This document shows positions 26,099 through 34,716 of a DNA stretch of 64,000 bases, piece after piece. Origin of the DNA: JADGRB01 sp963835825 (GTDB lineage Bacteria; Myxococcota_A; Polyangia; Fen-1088); NCBI GenBank assembly GCA_963835825.1, contig CAWIGZ010000008.1, positions 467,938 to 531,937 on the forward strand. The letters are read 5' to 3'. Position 1 is the first letter of the stretch, and each line of letters begins with the position of its first letter. Below the pieces are notes generated by a model. That model was not told the DNA's origin and made no database searches. It worked only from the letters and a program-made list of their open reading frames with translations. The translations under genes and the position numbers were made by a program.

Positions 26099-27283
26099 AT
26101 GGCGGTAGCCCAGCAGCCCAAGTCGGGAGTTTCTGAGAGCCCCGGAGACAGTCCGCCTCCGAAGAAGAAACGTCGAGGAAAGGCGCGGCGTAGGAAGGCT
26201 CGAGACATCGGCGCCGCTTCTGGGCCGAGTCGGTTTGCCCCGCGGCCCTTTCCAAAGGATCCACTCGAACGGGCGCTCAAGGTTCCAGCGGTCATTAAGG
26301 AGAAGAACGGCGGCAACCCTTGGCCACCGGAGGATGTGGCCGGGGCTGTTGCTCTCTCCCGCGGCGCGCCCGCTTTTTACTATTTGACGGCGTCCGCACG
26401 TGACTATGGCCTGACCGACGGTGCGCGCGACTCGAAGAAGATCGGGCTGACCCCCTTGGGCAAGTCGCTCGTCTATCCGCTCAACGAGCGAGAAGAGGCC
26501 GCCGGACGCCTCGAAGCATTTCGTAAGGTTAAGCCCTTCGCCGACGTGTTGGCCCACTACGGCGGTAACCGGCTCCCAGAGCTTCAGTACGTGAAGAACA
26601 CGCTCAAAAGAGAGTTTGATCTTGATGAGCGATACCACGAAGAATTCGTGGAGCTCTTCAAGGCCAACTGCGAGTTCATCGGTCTCAAGGAGGGGCAAGC
26701 CCTGGGGGCAGGTGGGCCAGCCGATCGCAGGAAAGGGCCTCCAGCCGTGCGTGGTGCTGTCGATGGTGCGGTAACCGTTGCCGAGCCTGACGAGACCAGC
26801 AGCTTGACCTGCTTCGTGATCATGCCCTTCACCGAGCGCGATGATGTCCGCCCGGCTAATTTCTTCAGCGAGGTCCTGACCAGGTTGATCACTCCGGCGT
26901 GTGTCAGCGCTGGCTTCCGTGTCGTCACCGCGGATCGTCGCGGCAGCGACGTAATCCATTCCACGATCGTAAATTCCCTGCTCGATGCCGATTTGGTCGT
27001 AGCAGACATGACCGATCACAACCCGAACGTTCTTTTCGAATTGGGGATGCGAATGCACGCAGACAAGCCCATCGCCCTAATCCAGGCAGAGGGGACGACT
27101 CGGATCTTCGACGTCGACAACGTGCTTCGTGTCCTTTCGTACAACCCCAACCTCTGGACGAGCACGTTGGAAGCTGACCGCCCGAAGCTCAGCGAGCACG
27201 TGAAGGCAGCGTGGGAGCATCGCGAGAGCGTGGAGACCTATATGAAGCTCCTGCGCCGCAAAGACCCGCCGTCCGGGCTCTGA
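26099..27283 (+). CDS. Winged-helix plus deoxyribosyltransferase/TIR-like effector protein
   Basis: An intact 394-residue protein 88 bases after hsdM. A Lys/Arg-rich tail (PKKKRRGKARRRKA, 21-34) is followed by a winged-helix-like region at about 55-200 (DVAGAVALSRGAPAFYYLTA, KKIGLTPLGKSLVYPL). The C-terminal domain (about 237-345) has the Rossmann-like pattern of nucleoside 2-deoxyribosyltransferases and TIR-like proteins: CFVIMPFTERDD, then DADLVVADMTDHNPNVLFEL and KPIALIQAEG. Glu 314 in FELG sits where those enzymes have the catalytic glutamate that attacks the N-glycosidic bond. In a restriction locus this fits a nucleotide- or NAD-cleaving defence effector; that role is inference. Confidence 0.75.
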   Translation: MAVAQQPKSGVSESPGDSPPPKKKRRGKARRRKARDIGAASGPSRFAPRPFPKDPLERALKVPAVIKEKNGGNPWPPEDVAGAVALSRGAPAFYYLTASARDYGLTDGARDSKKIGLTPLGKSLVYPLNEREEAAGRLEAFRKVKPFADVLAHYGGNRLPELQYVKNTLKREFDLDERYHEEFVELFKANCEFIGLKEGQALGAGGPADRRKGPPAVRGAVDGAVTVAEPDETSSLTCFVIMPFTERDDVRPANFFSEVLTRLITPACVSAGFRVVTADRRGSDVIHSTIVNSLLDADLVVADMTDHNPNVLFELGMRMHADKPIALIQAEGTTRIFDVDNVLRVLSYNPNLWTSTLEADRPKLSEHVKAAWEHRESVETYMKLLRRKDPPSGL

Positions 27284-27379
27284 AGGTTAGAGGCATGCCG
27301 ATACCAAGGAAGATGAAGGACGAACACGTCCGTCGTCATCTCCAGCCACGCCCCCCCCACTCAGCGCTACCCTCCCCCC

Positions 27380-28824
27380 ATGCCGCCTCCGGCGCTCCCC
27401 GCCCGCATCCGCCTCGCCGAGCTCCTCGCCGCCCTCTCCCTCGGCATCGACCTCGGCTTCGGCCAGCCGATGGAGCACGTGCTCCGCCAGTGCCTGATCG
27501 CGCTCCGCCTCGCCGAGCGTCGCGGCCTCGACCACCCGACTCGCGCCGCGATCTACTTCACGGCGCTGCTCGTCAACGTCGGCTGTCACTCGGATGCGCA
27601 CGAGCAGGCCAGGTGGTTCGGGGACGACATCGCGCTCAAGGCGGTGAAGTACCGCCACGGCATGCGCGCGCGCGGGGCGGCCGCGTCGATGAGGATGCTG
27701 GGCGCGGGCCAGCCCCCGCTGCATCGATTTCGACTCGGGCTCGAGTTCATGATCGCGGGCCATCGCCAGATGGACATCGCGGTTTAGGGATGGGCGGGGT
27801 CGCGGCGGCGACGGCGTTCTGCCGGCGGCTGGGGGGGACGCAGTTCGATCCCTCGCTCACGGGGCTGCTCTGCGCGCGCGGCGCGGAGCTGCTCGACGGG
27901 CTCGACACGGTGCGGACCTGGACGGCCGTGATCGATGCCGAGCCCGCATTCGGCGAACGTCGCCGAGCTGGCGGCGGGCGCCGCCGCGGGGCTGGGGTTG
28001 CCGGCGGGGGAGGTGCAGGCCTTGCGGCGCGCCGGGCTGGTGCACCATTTCGGGCGGCTCGGCGTCTCCAACGCGATCTGGGACAGGCGCGGGGCGCTGG
28101 GGGTCGGCAAATGGGATGGCAGGAGCGGGTTCGCATGGTCCCGTACCTCACGGAGCGGATGCTGCAGCAGTCGCCGACGCTCGCCCCGTTGGGGGCGCTG
28201 GCGGCGCAGCACTGCGAGCGGATGGACGGCTCGGGTTACCCGCGCGGGCTGCGCGGCGCCGCGATTCCGATCGCCGCGCGCGTCCTCGCCGCCGCCTCCG
28301 TTTACCAGGCGATGTGCGAGCCGCGGCCGCACCGCCCCGCGCACGCGCCGGAGGGGGCGGCGCTCGAGCTGCGCGGCGAGGTCCGCGCCGGTCGCCTCGA
28401 CGGTGAGGCGGTCGAGGCGGTCCTCCGCGCCGCCGGGCATCGCGCGCGCGGGCTTTCCGGGCAGCCGTCCCGCCTCACGGCGCGCGAGATCGAGGTGTTG
28501 CGCCTGGTCGCCCGGGGGCAGTCGACCAAGGAGGTCGTCCGGCAGCTCGGCATCACGCCCAAGACCGCGGGCAATCACATCGAGCACATCTACGCCAAGA
28601 TCGGCGCGCGCAACCGTCGCGGCCGAGAGCGCGGCCAGCCCCGAGCGGGTGCTGGCCCTCGCGGGGACCGACTTCTCCGCGCGTCGCGCGAAGGTCTGGG
28701 GGAACGTCCAGGAGAGCCGCCTCGCGCTGCACGAGCGCGGCGCGACCCACGTCGAGGTCACGGAGTACGGGACGGGCGCCGCCTGGTTCGCCGCCAGGCC
28801 CTCAAGGAGGTGGAGGCGAGTTAG
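27380..28824 (+). pseudogene. HD-GYP-like phosphodiesterase with LuxR-type HTH, frameshifted
   Basis: Three frames together encode one regulator. The first (27380-27787) has an HD-like start, RAAIYFTALLVNVGCHSDAH. The middle has AGLVHHFGRLGVSNAIWDR, then QHCERMDGSGYPRG (the GYP signature) and ARVLAAASVYQAMCEPRPHR. The end has a LuxR helix-turn-helix, LTAREIEVLRLVARGQSTKE followed by LGITPKTAGNHIEHIYAKIG. Another frame change after the HTH leads to an unrecognised tail (RLALHERGATHVEVTEYGTG). Such fusions of HD-GYP and LuxR are known; here cyclic-di-GMP hydrolysis is doubtful because the HD residues look incomplete. The start at 27380 is chosen by composition only. Confidence 0.65.
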
Positions 28825-28884
28825 CGACTTCGCTGAGGCGTCGATGACGGCCACGAATTAGATAATAGTGTAAGTAATACAGTT

Positions 28885-28912
28885 ATATTCGCGATTCGCG
28901 AATCGCGAATAT
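28885..28912. promoter_or_regulatory. Perfect 28-bp palindrome upstream of an HTH gene
   Basis: The two 14-base arms ATATTCGCGATTCG and CGAATCGCGAATAT are exact reverse complements with no spacer. The palindrome contains overlapping TTCGCGA units. It ends nine bases before the GTG start of the HTH gene and lies at the edge of an AT-rich stretch (28855-28890). It is most likely an operator for that gene's own product. Confidence 0.75.
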
Positions 28913-28921
28913 GATGGCCTG

Positions 28922-29422
28922 GTGCTCAAGCCCCAAGACCTCGTCGTAGCCGTTCGCCTGGCAATCCCCTCCGCCGACCTGTCGACCTACCCGGGCCTCG
29001 CTGCTTCCCTGCGCATGAGCGCTTCCGAGGCACACGCTGCCGTCAAACGCGCGGCGGCGTGCGGGCTCGTGGACGAGACCACGCGGAAGGCCAAGCGGTC
29101 GGCGCTGCTCGAGTTCGTCGTTCACGGGTTGCGATACGTGTTCCCGCCGAGCTGGAGCGGGGTGTCCCGGGGTATTCCCACGTCGTACGCGGCGCCGCCC
29201 CTGAACGGATCCATCGTCCAAGGCGACCTGCCGCCCGTCTGGCCGCACCCCGAAGGTCAGACCCGCGGGCAGGGCCTCCGCCCGATTTACAAGTCCGTTC
29301 CCGAGGCCTCCCTGCACGACGCCGAGCTCTACGAATGGATGGCCCTCCTCGACGCGATTCGCGCCGGACGTGCGCGCGAGAGGGAACTCGCGGTGAGTTT
29401 GATCCGAAAACGTCTGACATGA
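28922..29422 (+). CDS. Small HTH-type DNA-binding protein
   Basis: A 166-residue protein from the GTG at 28922 (MLKPQDLVVAVRLAIP). Residues 10-75 look like a winged helix: TYPGLAASLRMSASEAHAAV, then KRAAACGLVDETTRK. The remainder (YVFPPSWSGVSRGIPTSYAA and a conserved-looking IYKSVPEASLHDAELYEWM) resembles regulators encoded near TA and nucleotidyltransferase units. The large palindrome just upstream makes autoregulation probable. It precedes the RhuM-like gene by 46 bases and may form an operon with it. Confidence 0.68.
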   Translation: MLKPQDLVVAVRLAIPSADLSTYPGLAASLRMSASEAHAAVKRAAACGLVDETTRKAKRSALLEFVVHGLRYVFPPSWSGVSRGIPTSYAAPPLNGSIVQGDLPPVWPHPEGQTRGQGLRPIYKSVPEASLHDAELYEWMALLDAIRAGRARERELAVSLIRKRLT

Positions 29423-29468
29423 AAACCCCACCTGAGCCGAGGAGACCTCGGGCAGACTCGCGGCTGAC

Positions 29469-30104
29469 GTGAGCGATACCAAAGGCATTGCGGCGCCAGG
29501 CGGTGAGTTCTTGGTCTATGTGGCCGAGAACGGCCATGTGCAGGTTCAGGTTCGACTCGAAGGCGAGACCGTCTGGCTGACGCAGGCGGCGATCGCTGAG
29601 CTGTTCCAGACGACGCCTCAGAACGTGACGATGCACCTGGCCGCCATCTACGAAGAGGCCGAGCTCACGGAATCCGCAACTTGTAAGGATTTCTTACAAG
29701 TTCGCCAGGAGGGGAACCGGGACGTTCGGCGGGCCCTCAAGCACTACAACCTGGCCGCAGTTCTCGCGGTCGGCTATCGCGTCCGCTCCGCCCAGGGGAC
29801 CTGGTTCCGGCAATGGGCCACCGCACGTTTGGAAGAGTACGTCGTGAAGGGCTTCACGATCGACGACCAGCGCCTGAAGAATCCACCGGGCTTCGATGGT
29901 CCCGACTACTTCGACGAGCTGCTTGCTCGCATCCGCCGGAAAGATTTCGCATGGGATCGCAATTGCCAAGGCCGAGCTCGAATGCGACCGCTTCGCATCG
30001 AAACGCGCCGCCCTCCCGTCGGTCGTCGAGAAACACTTCGAGGAGGCGGTTCGAGAGGTCCAGAAGATGAAGAAGAACCGCCCCGCCAAGAAGCGAACGA
30101 GCTA
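29469..30104 (+). pseudogene. RhuM-family protein with large internal deletion and frameshift
   Basis: The N-terminal RhuM domain is intact: VWLTQAAIAELFQTTPQNVT, then ATCKDFLQVRQEGNRDVRRA and VGYRVRSAQGTWFRQWATAR. At YFDELLARIR (about 29940) it changes frame into AIAKAELECDRFASKRAALP and VEKHFEEAVREVQKMKKNRP, which is the C-terminus of the family. Roughly 100 residues that normally lie between are missing. RhuM proteins are often linked with restriction loci and genomic islands. A product with normal activity is unlikely. Confidence 0.72.
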
Positions 30105-30199
30105 ACGCTGATATTGCTGAGCCGCCCGGGTCAGCTCACCGGGCCACCACAAGCGGCCGCCCGATGATCCAGAAAACGTCTGGCATTTAGATCCAGGCA

Positions 30200-30538
30200 T
30201 CACCCGATCCCCCACGCCTCCCGCAACCACCCCACCAGCCTCTCCTCCTCCACCGAGATCGCATCCGCCCCCGCCACCGCCAGCACGGACTCGTAAATCA
30301 GCGCCCGCGCCTCCGCCCGCTCGATGGTCACCAGAAACTTCTTCAGCGCCGCCTCGTCCGGAAACGACTCCGCCGCCTTGGCGAACAGCCTCCGGTACGT
30401 CGCCTCCCCAATCTCCGCCGCCATGATCGCGATCGCCTCCCCCTCCAGCTCTGACACCGCCCCGTCCGCGCGCGCCACGGCCCGGCTCAACGCCACCAGC
30501 GCCAGGCTCTCCTCGGGCAAAAGGTCGTTGAGATTCAT
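30200..30538 (-). CDS. TerB-like protein
   Basis: A 112-residue all-helical protein from the ATG at 30538: LPEESLALVALSRAVARADG, AVSELEGEAIAIMAAEIGEA, then DAISVEEERLVGWLREAWGI. The paired acidic loops ARADGAVSELE and AGADAISVEEE are the TerB/DjlA-N pattern that may bind metal. The ATG overlaps the stop of the upstream diguanylate cyclase as ATGA, so the two are coupled and probably work in one response. Confidence 0.78.
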   Translation of the reverse strand: MNLNDLLPEESLALVALSRAVARADGAVSELEGEAIAIMAAEIGEATYRRLFAKAAESFPDEAALKKFLVTIERAEARALIYESVLAVAGADAISVEEERLVGWLREAWGIG

Positions 30539-31938
30539 CGAACCACGTTCCGCCCGGCCTGCTTCGCCGCGTACATCGCCGCGTCCGCGCGATCGACCAG
30601 CTTGTGCAGATCCAATCCCGGCGCGTGCGCCGCCAGCCCGATCGAGATGGTGACCTCCAGCGCCTTGTCGCCGATCTGGATCGGCCGCCCGCCCACCGCG
30701 ACGCGCAGCCGCTCGGCCACCGCGCCCGCCTCGTCGATGGTCGTCTCGGGAAACACGACCAGGAACTCCTCGCCGCCGTAGCGCCCGAACAAATCGTTCG
30801 TTCGCAACGTCCGGCGGCAGCGCGCCGAGATCTCGCGCAGCACCTCGTCGCCGGTCTGATGGCCGTGGGTGTCGTTGATCCGCTTGAAGAGGTCGGCGTC
30901 GATCATCGCGACCGCCAGCGGGCGGGCGTGGCGCTCGGCTCGGACGATCTCCTGGCGGAGCAGGTCCTCGATGTGGCGGCGGTTGAAGACGCCCGTCAGC
31001 GCGTCGTGGGTCGCCTGTTGCAGCAGGTCCTCGCGGGCCTGCCGCTGGGCCGTGATGTCGACGATCGCCGCCAGCAGCGCGTCGTCGCCGGCGAAGCGCA
31101 GGCGCTGGCCTGACACGGACGCCCAGAAGGTTCGCCCGCCGCGCGTGCGCAGCTGGGCCTCGAAGTCGTCGACGCGGCCGTGGCGCAGCACCTGGGCGAC
31201 GTAGCGGTCGCGGTCGGCCACGTTCACCCAGTGCTGGGGGGCGTTCCGGCCCTGGACCTCTTCCAGCGGGACATCGAAGGTGGTGCCTGCCCGCCGGTTG
31301 GCGAGCAGGATCGTGCTGTCGGCGATGCGGGTCAGCACCATCGCCACCGGCGAGAAGTCGACCAGCGCGCGCAGGTTGGCCTCGCTCTCCTGCAGGTCGC
31401 GCGTGCGCTCGCTGATCTTCGTCTCCAGCGCGTCCCGCTCGACGCGCAGGGCGTGCTCGATCTCGTGCCAGGCGGCGGTCTCCAGCACCAGGGCGACGAA
31501 GTCCGCGAACGAGCTGGCCAGCAGCTCCTCGTGCAGCTTCCAGCGGCGCGGTTTCCCCGTGTGCTCGTGGCAGACGACCCCCGCCATCTTGCCCCGCAGG
31601 AAGACCGGGGCGTCCAGCATCGAGGTGATGCCCAGCGGCTGGAGGTAGGAGGCGGAGAACTCGCGGGTGCGTTCGTCGGTCAGGGCGTCGTGGGCGCGGA
31701 TCGCCCGCTCCTGTTGCAGCGCCTCGAAGTAGCGCGGCACGTCGGCCGCCCGGATGCGCGTGCCGGCCGTGTGCCGGTCCTGCGACCGCTCGTAGAGATC
31801 GATGCACTCGATGGCGGCGCCGTCGTCGACCAGGCGCCAGACGCTGGCGCGATCGACCTCCAGCACGTCGGCCGCGGTCTCGGTGATCTGCTTGAAGGCG
31901 CGGGTGACGTCCCCCGCGCCCAGGGCCGGCGACCGCAT
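30535..31938 (-). CDS. GAF-PAS-GGDEF diguanylate cyclase
   Basis: The protein carries a GAF domain (VLEVDRASVWRLVDDGAAIE, ITSMLDAPVFLRGKMAGVVC), a coiled-coil-like linker, a PAS domain (LRALVDFSPVAMVLTRIADS) and a GGDEF domain with the active GGEEF in GRYGGEEFLVVF. RTND lies five residues before GGEEF and fits the inhibitory RxxD site. It should synthesise cyclic-di-GMP under feedback control. The start is uncertain: the first in-frame ATG at 31938 gives 467 residues, but a helix upstream (DLEGELSAHRKALAALM) looks coding, so a non-ATG start up to about 31995 is possible. A longer frame to 32535 overlaps other genes. Confidence 0.86.
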   Translation of the reverse strand: MRSPALGAGDVTRAFKQITETAADVLEVDRASVWRLVDDGAAIECIDLYERSQDRHTAGTRIRAADVPRYFEALQQERAIRAHDALTDERTREFSASYLQPLGITSMLDAPVFLRGKMAGVVCHEHTGKPRRWKLHEELLASSFADFVALVLETAAWHEIEHALRVERDALETKISERTRDLQESEANLRALVDFSPVAMVLTRIADSTILLANRRAGTTFDVPLEEVQGRNAPQHWVNVADRDRYVAQVLRHGRVDDFEAQLRTRGGRTFWASVSGQRLRFAGDDALLAAIVDITAQRQAREDLLQQATHDALTGVFNRRHIEDLLRQEIVRAERHARPLAVAMIDADLFKRINDTHGHQTGDEVLREISARCRRTLRTNDLFGRYGGEEFLVVFPETTIDEAGAVAERLRVAVGGRPIQIGDKALEVTISIGLAAHAPGLDLHKLVDRADAAMYAAKQAGRNVVR

Positions 31939-32216
31939 CAGGGCGGCCAGCGCCTTGCGATGGGCCGACAGCTCACCTTCCAGGTCGCGCGCCGGCTTCA
32001 GAATCGGGGCCGCCGGATTCCGCCACGGCGAGCGAGCTGGCCTTGACGTCCCCGGTTCCCACGAGCTCCCGGCGAGAGTATCACGAGCGGTCACTGGTGC
32101 TGAACGCGTGGACCGGTGTGACCGCTCCGACACGCCTACCTCGACGGACGAATGGACGAAACGAAAGTCTCGGCCGTCCGACAAGCCTGAGATGCTCTTC
32201 CCGCCCCCCGGTCGAT

Positions 32217-32245
32217 TTGTACAGATCGCACCGCCGATCCATACT
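32217..32245 (+). promoter_or_regulatory. Probable promoter of the gene at 32275
   Basis: TTGTAC (32217-32222) and CATACT (32240-32245) are separated by 17 bases. Three GATC motifs lie in and just after the spacer. A GAGGAG ribosome-binding site precedes the ATG at 32275. Confidence 0.5.
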
Positions 32246-32274
32246 GATCGTGAAACCTGGACGAGGAGTAGCTC

Positions 32275-32625
32275 ATGAGGGCGCGTCTCGACATGAACAA
32301 GATCGCGAAGGCCCTTGGCGGCGAGCGGCGGGGCTCCGTCGCTGCCAAGGGTGGGTACTTCGGAGCCTTGAACCTTGCCGCTGACGTCTCGGCGCGCTTC
32401 AAGGTTCCTCAGAACGGAGGTCGTCGGACGGACCCGAGCTGGACGGAACGGCGGCAGCTGCCACTCCGCCCGGAGACGCTCGCGCGACTGGAAGCGCTCG
32501 CGGCCAAGATCCGGACACAAGGGGGCGACGTCCATCCCATGCAGCTCGCCGCCCTGTTACTCGAGAACGCCACGCAGAACCTCTCGGACGAAGACGTCCT
32601 GGGCCTCGTTCACGACGGCGGATAG
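32275..32625 (+). CDS. Small protein of unknown function
   Basis: A 116-residue protein from the ATG at 32275, with GAGGAG eight bases upstream; an ATG at 32293 (MNKIAKAL) is an alternative. The first half is Gly/Ala-rich with SVAAKGGYFGALNLAADVSA. The second half is a helical segment, LRPETLARLEALAAKIRTQG then MQLAALLLENATQNLS. It precedes a HigB-XRE pair on the same strand and could be an accessory or antitoxin-like gene, but no family was recognised. Confidence 0.6.
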   Translation: MRARLDMNKIAKALGGERRGSVAAKGGYFGALNLAADVSARFKVPQNGGRRTDPSWTERRQLPLRPETLARLEALAAKIRTQGGDVHPMQLAALLLENATQNLSDEDVLGLVHDGG

Positions 32626-32725
32626 ACGACGGCCGATGGAGGATCGACAGCGCTCCGCATCAATCACTGCTTAGGTACCGAGAAGGTAGCGAAACGGAAC
32701 CCACCGTCCACCCGACAAGCCTGGG

Positions 32726-33106
32726 GTGATCCGACCCCGCCGCCTGCGCTGGAGAGATTACCGGACGGGAGCCGGCGCGCGACCCGTGAAGGCCTTCATG
32801 GATGGACTGACAGACGAACAGGCGGCGGCCGTCGTCGCGGCGATGAAAGATGTCGCCCGGAGTGGGCTGGCTTCGGCCCGCCATCTCCGCGGGGAGGTCT
32901 ACGAAGTGCGCGCCGAGGCCGACCGGCAGGCCTTTCGGATTCTCTTTGCTCAAGAGACGACCTTCATCCTGCTGTCGCTCTCAGGCTTCCGAAAGAAGAG
33001 GCCCAAGACGCCTCCCGACGAGATCGTCCTGGCCGAGTCCCGCCTCGCCGGACCGGCGCCGCCGAGGGCGGACGCACAGACCATAGCGTGCAAGCTATGC
33101 CCTTGA
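32726..33106 (+). CDS. RelE/HigB-family toxin
   Basis: A 126-residue protein from the GTG at 32726. The family pattern is WRDYRTGAGARPVKAFMDGL, ARHLRGEVYEVRAEADRQAF, RILFAQETTFILLSLSGFRK, KRPKTPPDEIVLAESR. This is the Gp49-like HigB group that cuts mRNA at the ribosome. The tail beyond SRLAGP is long for the family. The antitoxin follows by 31 bases. Its stop codon lies inside the TTGACG at 33103-33108. Confidence 0.82.
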   Translation: MIRPRRLRWRDYRTGAGARPVKAFMDGLTDEQAAAVVAAMKDVARSGLASARHLRGEVYEVRAEADRQAFRILFAQETTFILLSLSGFRKKRPKTPPDEIVLAESRLAGPAPPRADAQTIACKLCP

Positions 33107-33114
33107 CGCTATGG
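33081..33114 (+). promoter_or_regulatory. Operator-like repeated inverted half-sites with TTGACG -35
   Basis: CCATAGCG (33081-33088) is the exact reverse complement of CGCTATGG (33107-33114). A third half-site, GCTATG (33094-33099), pairs with CATAGC (33082-33087). TTGACG (33103-33108) overlaps both the toxin stop codon and the last half-site. A good -10 is not obvious. It sits just before the antitoxin and is probably its autoregulatory site. Confidence 0.6.
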
Positions 33115-33137
33115 CTCCAACGCATCATCCTTTGTGT

Positions 33138-33443
33138 ATGGCCAAGGACTTCCTGGACGAGCTGATCGTCCAGCGCACCCGAAAAAATGTCCGCTTCCCG
33201 GATCTCGTCGCGGAGGCGGAGCGTCGGCGCGCGCTGGCGCGAGAGCTTGCTGCCAAGCGGTCCAGCGCCGGGCTCAGCCAGACCCTCGTCGCCGCGCGCA
33301 TGGGCACCGCAGCCTCTGTCGTCAGCAAGCTCGAGGCTGGCGCGGACGTGAAGGTCTCCACGCTGCAGCGCTATTGCGGCGCGATCGGCCAAGCGTTTCC
33401 GCCGCAGCTTCGCCTCAAGAAGGGCGCCAGAAGAGCTGCCTGA
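33138..33443 (+). CDS. XRE-family antitoxin
   Basis: A 101-residue protein (MAKDFLDELIVQRTRKN...). The helix-turn-helix is SSAGLSQTLVAARMGTAASV followed by SKLEAGADVKVSTLQRYCGA. It is the partner of the HigB-family toxin just upstream; toxin-first order is typical of HigBA. The 15679 antitoxin is related in general plan but not closely. Confidence 0.84.
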   Translation: MAKDFLDELIVQRTRKNVRFPDLVAEAERRRALARELAAKRSSAGLSQTLVAARMGTAASVVSKLEAGADVKVSTLQRYCGAIGQAFPPQLRLKKGARRAA

Positions 33444-33514
33444 GAAAGGGAGCCCGACGCGGCGGTAGCCGAGCGAAGCGTAGCGATTGGGTTGCCGCCT
33501 TTCCGTAGCGTCGC

Positions 33515-34712
33515 TCATCGGGTTGCCGGAACCAGAACCCGCAGCACCTGGCCGTAAACCCAGGCGCCGCACCCGTCGCCGATGTTCGCTGCCGCGCCGA
33601 CGATCACCGCTCCCGGAATCGACGCCGCCCAGGGGTCGAGCCAGGCGGGCGTGGTCGCGCCCTTCGGCTTCTTGAACCGGGCGGTGCCAATCGGGCGTCC
33701 GCCCCGCGACACCCGCGCTGTCCCCTGGTCGACGTCGAACGTGACCTTCAGGCCGCTCCCTCCGAAAGCCGCATCCAGAGCCCGCGTCTCTGCCAGCTCC
33801 GTGAACCCCAGCGCGACCAGCGTGCGCGCGGCGGCGTCGGCGCCGCGAGGCAGGTGGCTGTAGGGGAGACGCGCCTGGAGGGCGCCGCTGGCCAGGTCGA
33901 CGATGCGGAGCTCGTCGTTGGCGGCGTCGTCGTCGCTCATCGAGTTTCCGGGCGACAGGTTCCAGGCGAAGAGGCCGCGGCTGGGGGAGAACGCCACGTG
34001 CTTGCCGTCGAGCGCCCGGTGCGACGGAGGGCGCGCCGCGGCGCCGTAGAGCCTGACCAGCGGCGGCGCGGCGGCCAGGGGGGAGAGCTCCGGATCGGCG
34101 GCCAGGCGCCAGGCCACCCAGAATCGGATCGTGCGCGGCGGCGCGGGCCAGCGTCGCCACCGCGTCGGTGGGACGTTGCGCGTGCACCTGCGCGACGGCG
34201 AGGTTGGTGGCGGCCTCCGACAGCGTCGGATCGGCCGTCAACGCGCGCGAGAAACCGGCGGCGGCCCCGTCCCACTGCTGGGCGCGGGCGAGGGACCGTG
34301 CGGCGGCGTTCTCGAGCAGGGCCTCCAGCCGCGCCCGCGAGAGGGTGAACGTCTGCGGTCCCTCGCAGTTCGCCTCGGCCGTCACGGTGACGGTCGTGGG
34401 GGTGGCCTTCGCGCTGACGCCGGTGAGGAACTCGGGGTAGGGCAGGTCGACCTGGACGCGCGCGCGGACCTTCTGACGCCTGACCGAGAGGCCGCCGTCG
34501 AGCGCTCCGTCGAGCTCGAGGCGCAGCTCCGTCCCGGGGATCGGCGCGCCCTGGAACCTGAGGTGGAAGGCGGCGTCGGGTTTCGCGGCCACCGCCGTCG
34601 GCGCCAGCACCAGCGCCAGCCCGACGAGCCAGGGAGCCGAACGGCGTCCGAATTCAGCGGATTCGGCGGCCTGTCGGCTTGTCGGCGGCAGGCGTGGCCA
34701 CACGTTGGACAT
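33515..34712 (-). pseudogene. Exported TPR protein, one frameshift
   Basis: From the ATG at 34712 the protein has a signal sequence (APWLVGLALVLAPTAVAA), a strand-rich domain, then TPR-like helices (WDGAAAGFSRALTADPTLSE, TNLAVAQVHAQRPTDAVATL). Near 34118 the frame changes by one base. The rest (MAWRLAADPELSPLAAAPPL, HVAFSPSRGLFAWNLSPGN, ends VYGQVLRVLVPATR) continues to 33515. A repaired protein would be about 400 residues. An ATG at 34718 overlaps the start of the divergent VOC gene, which is why 34712 is preferred. Function is not known. Confidence 0.65.
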
Positions 34713-34716
34713 CGTC

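Noticed and set aside
30535..32535. Long N-terminal extension of the diguanylate cyclase to 32535
   Set aside because: The first 170 residues overlap the plus-strand gene at 32275 and its promoter, and have no domain-like character.
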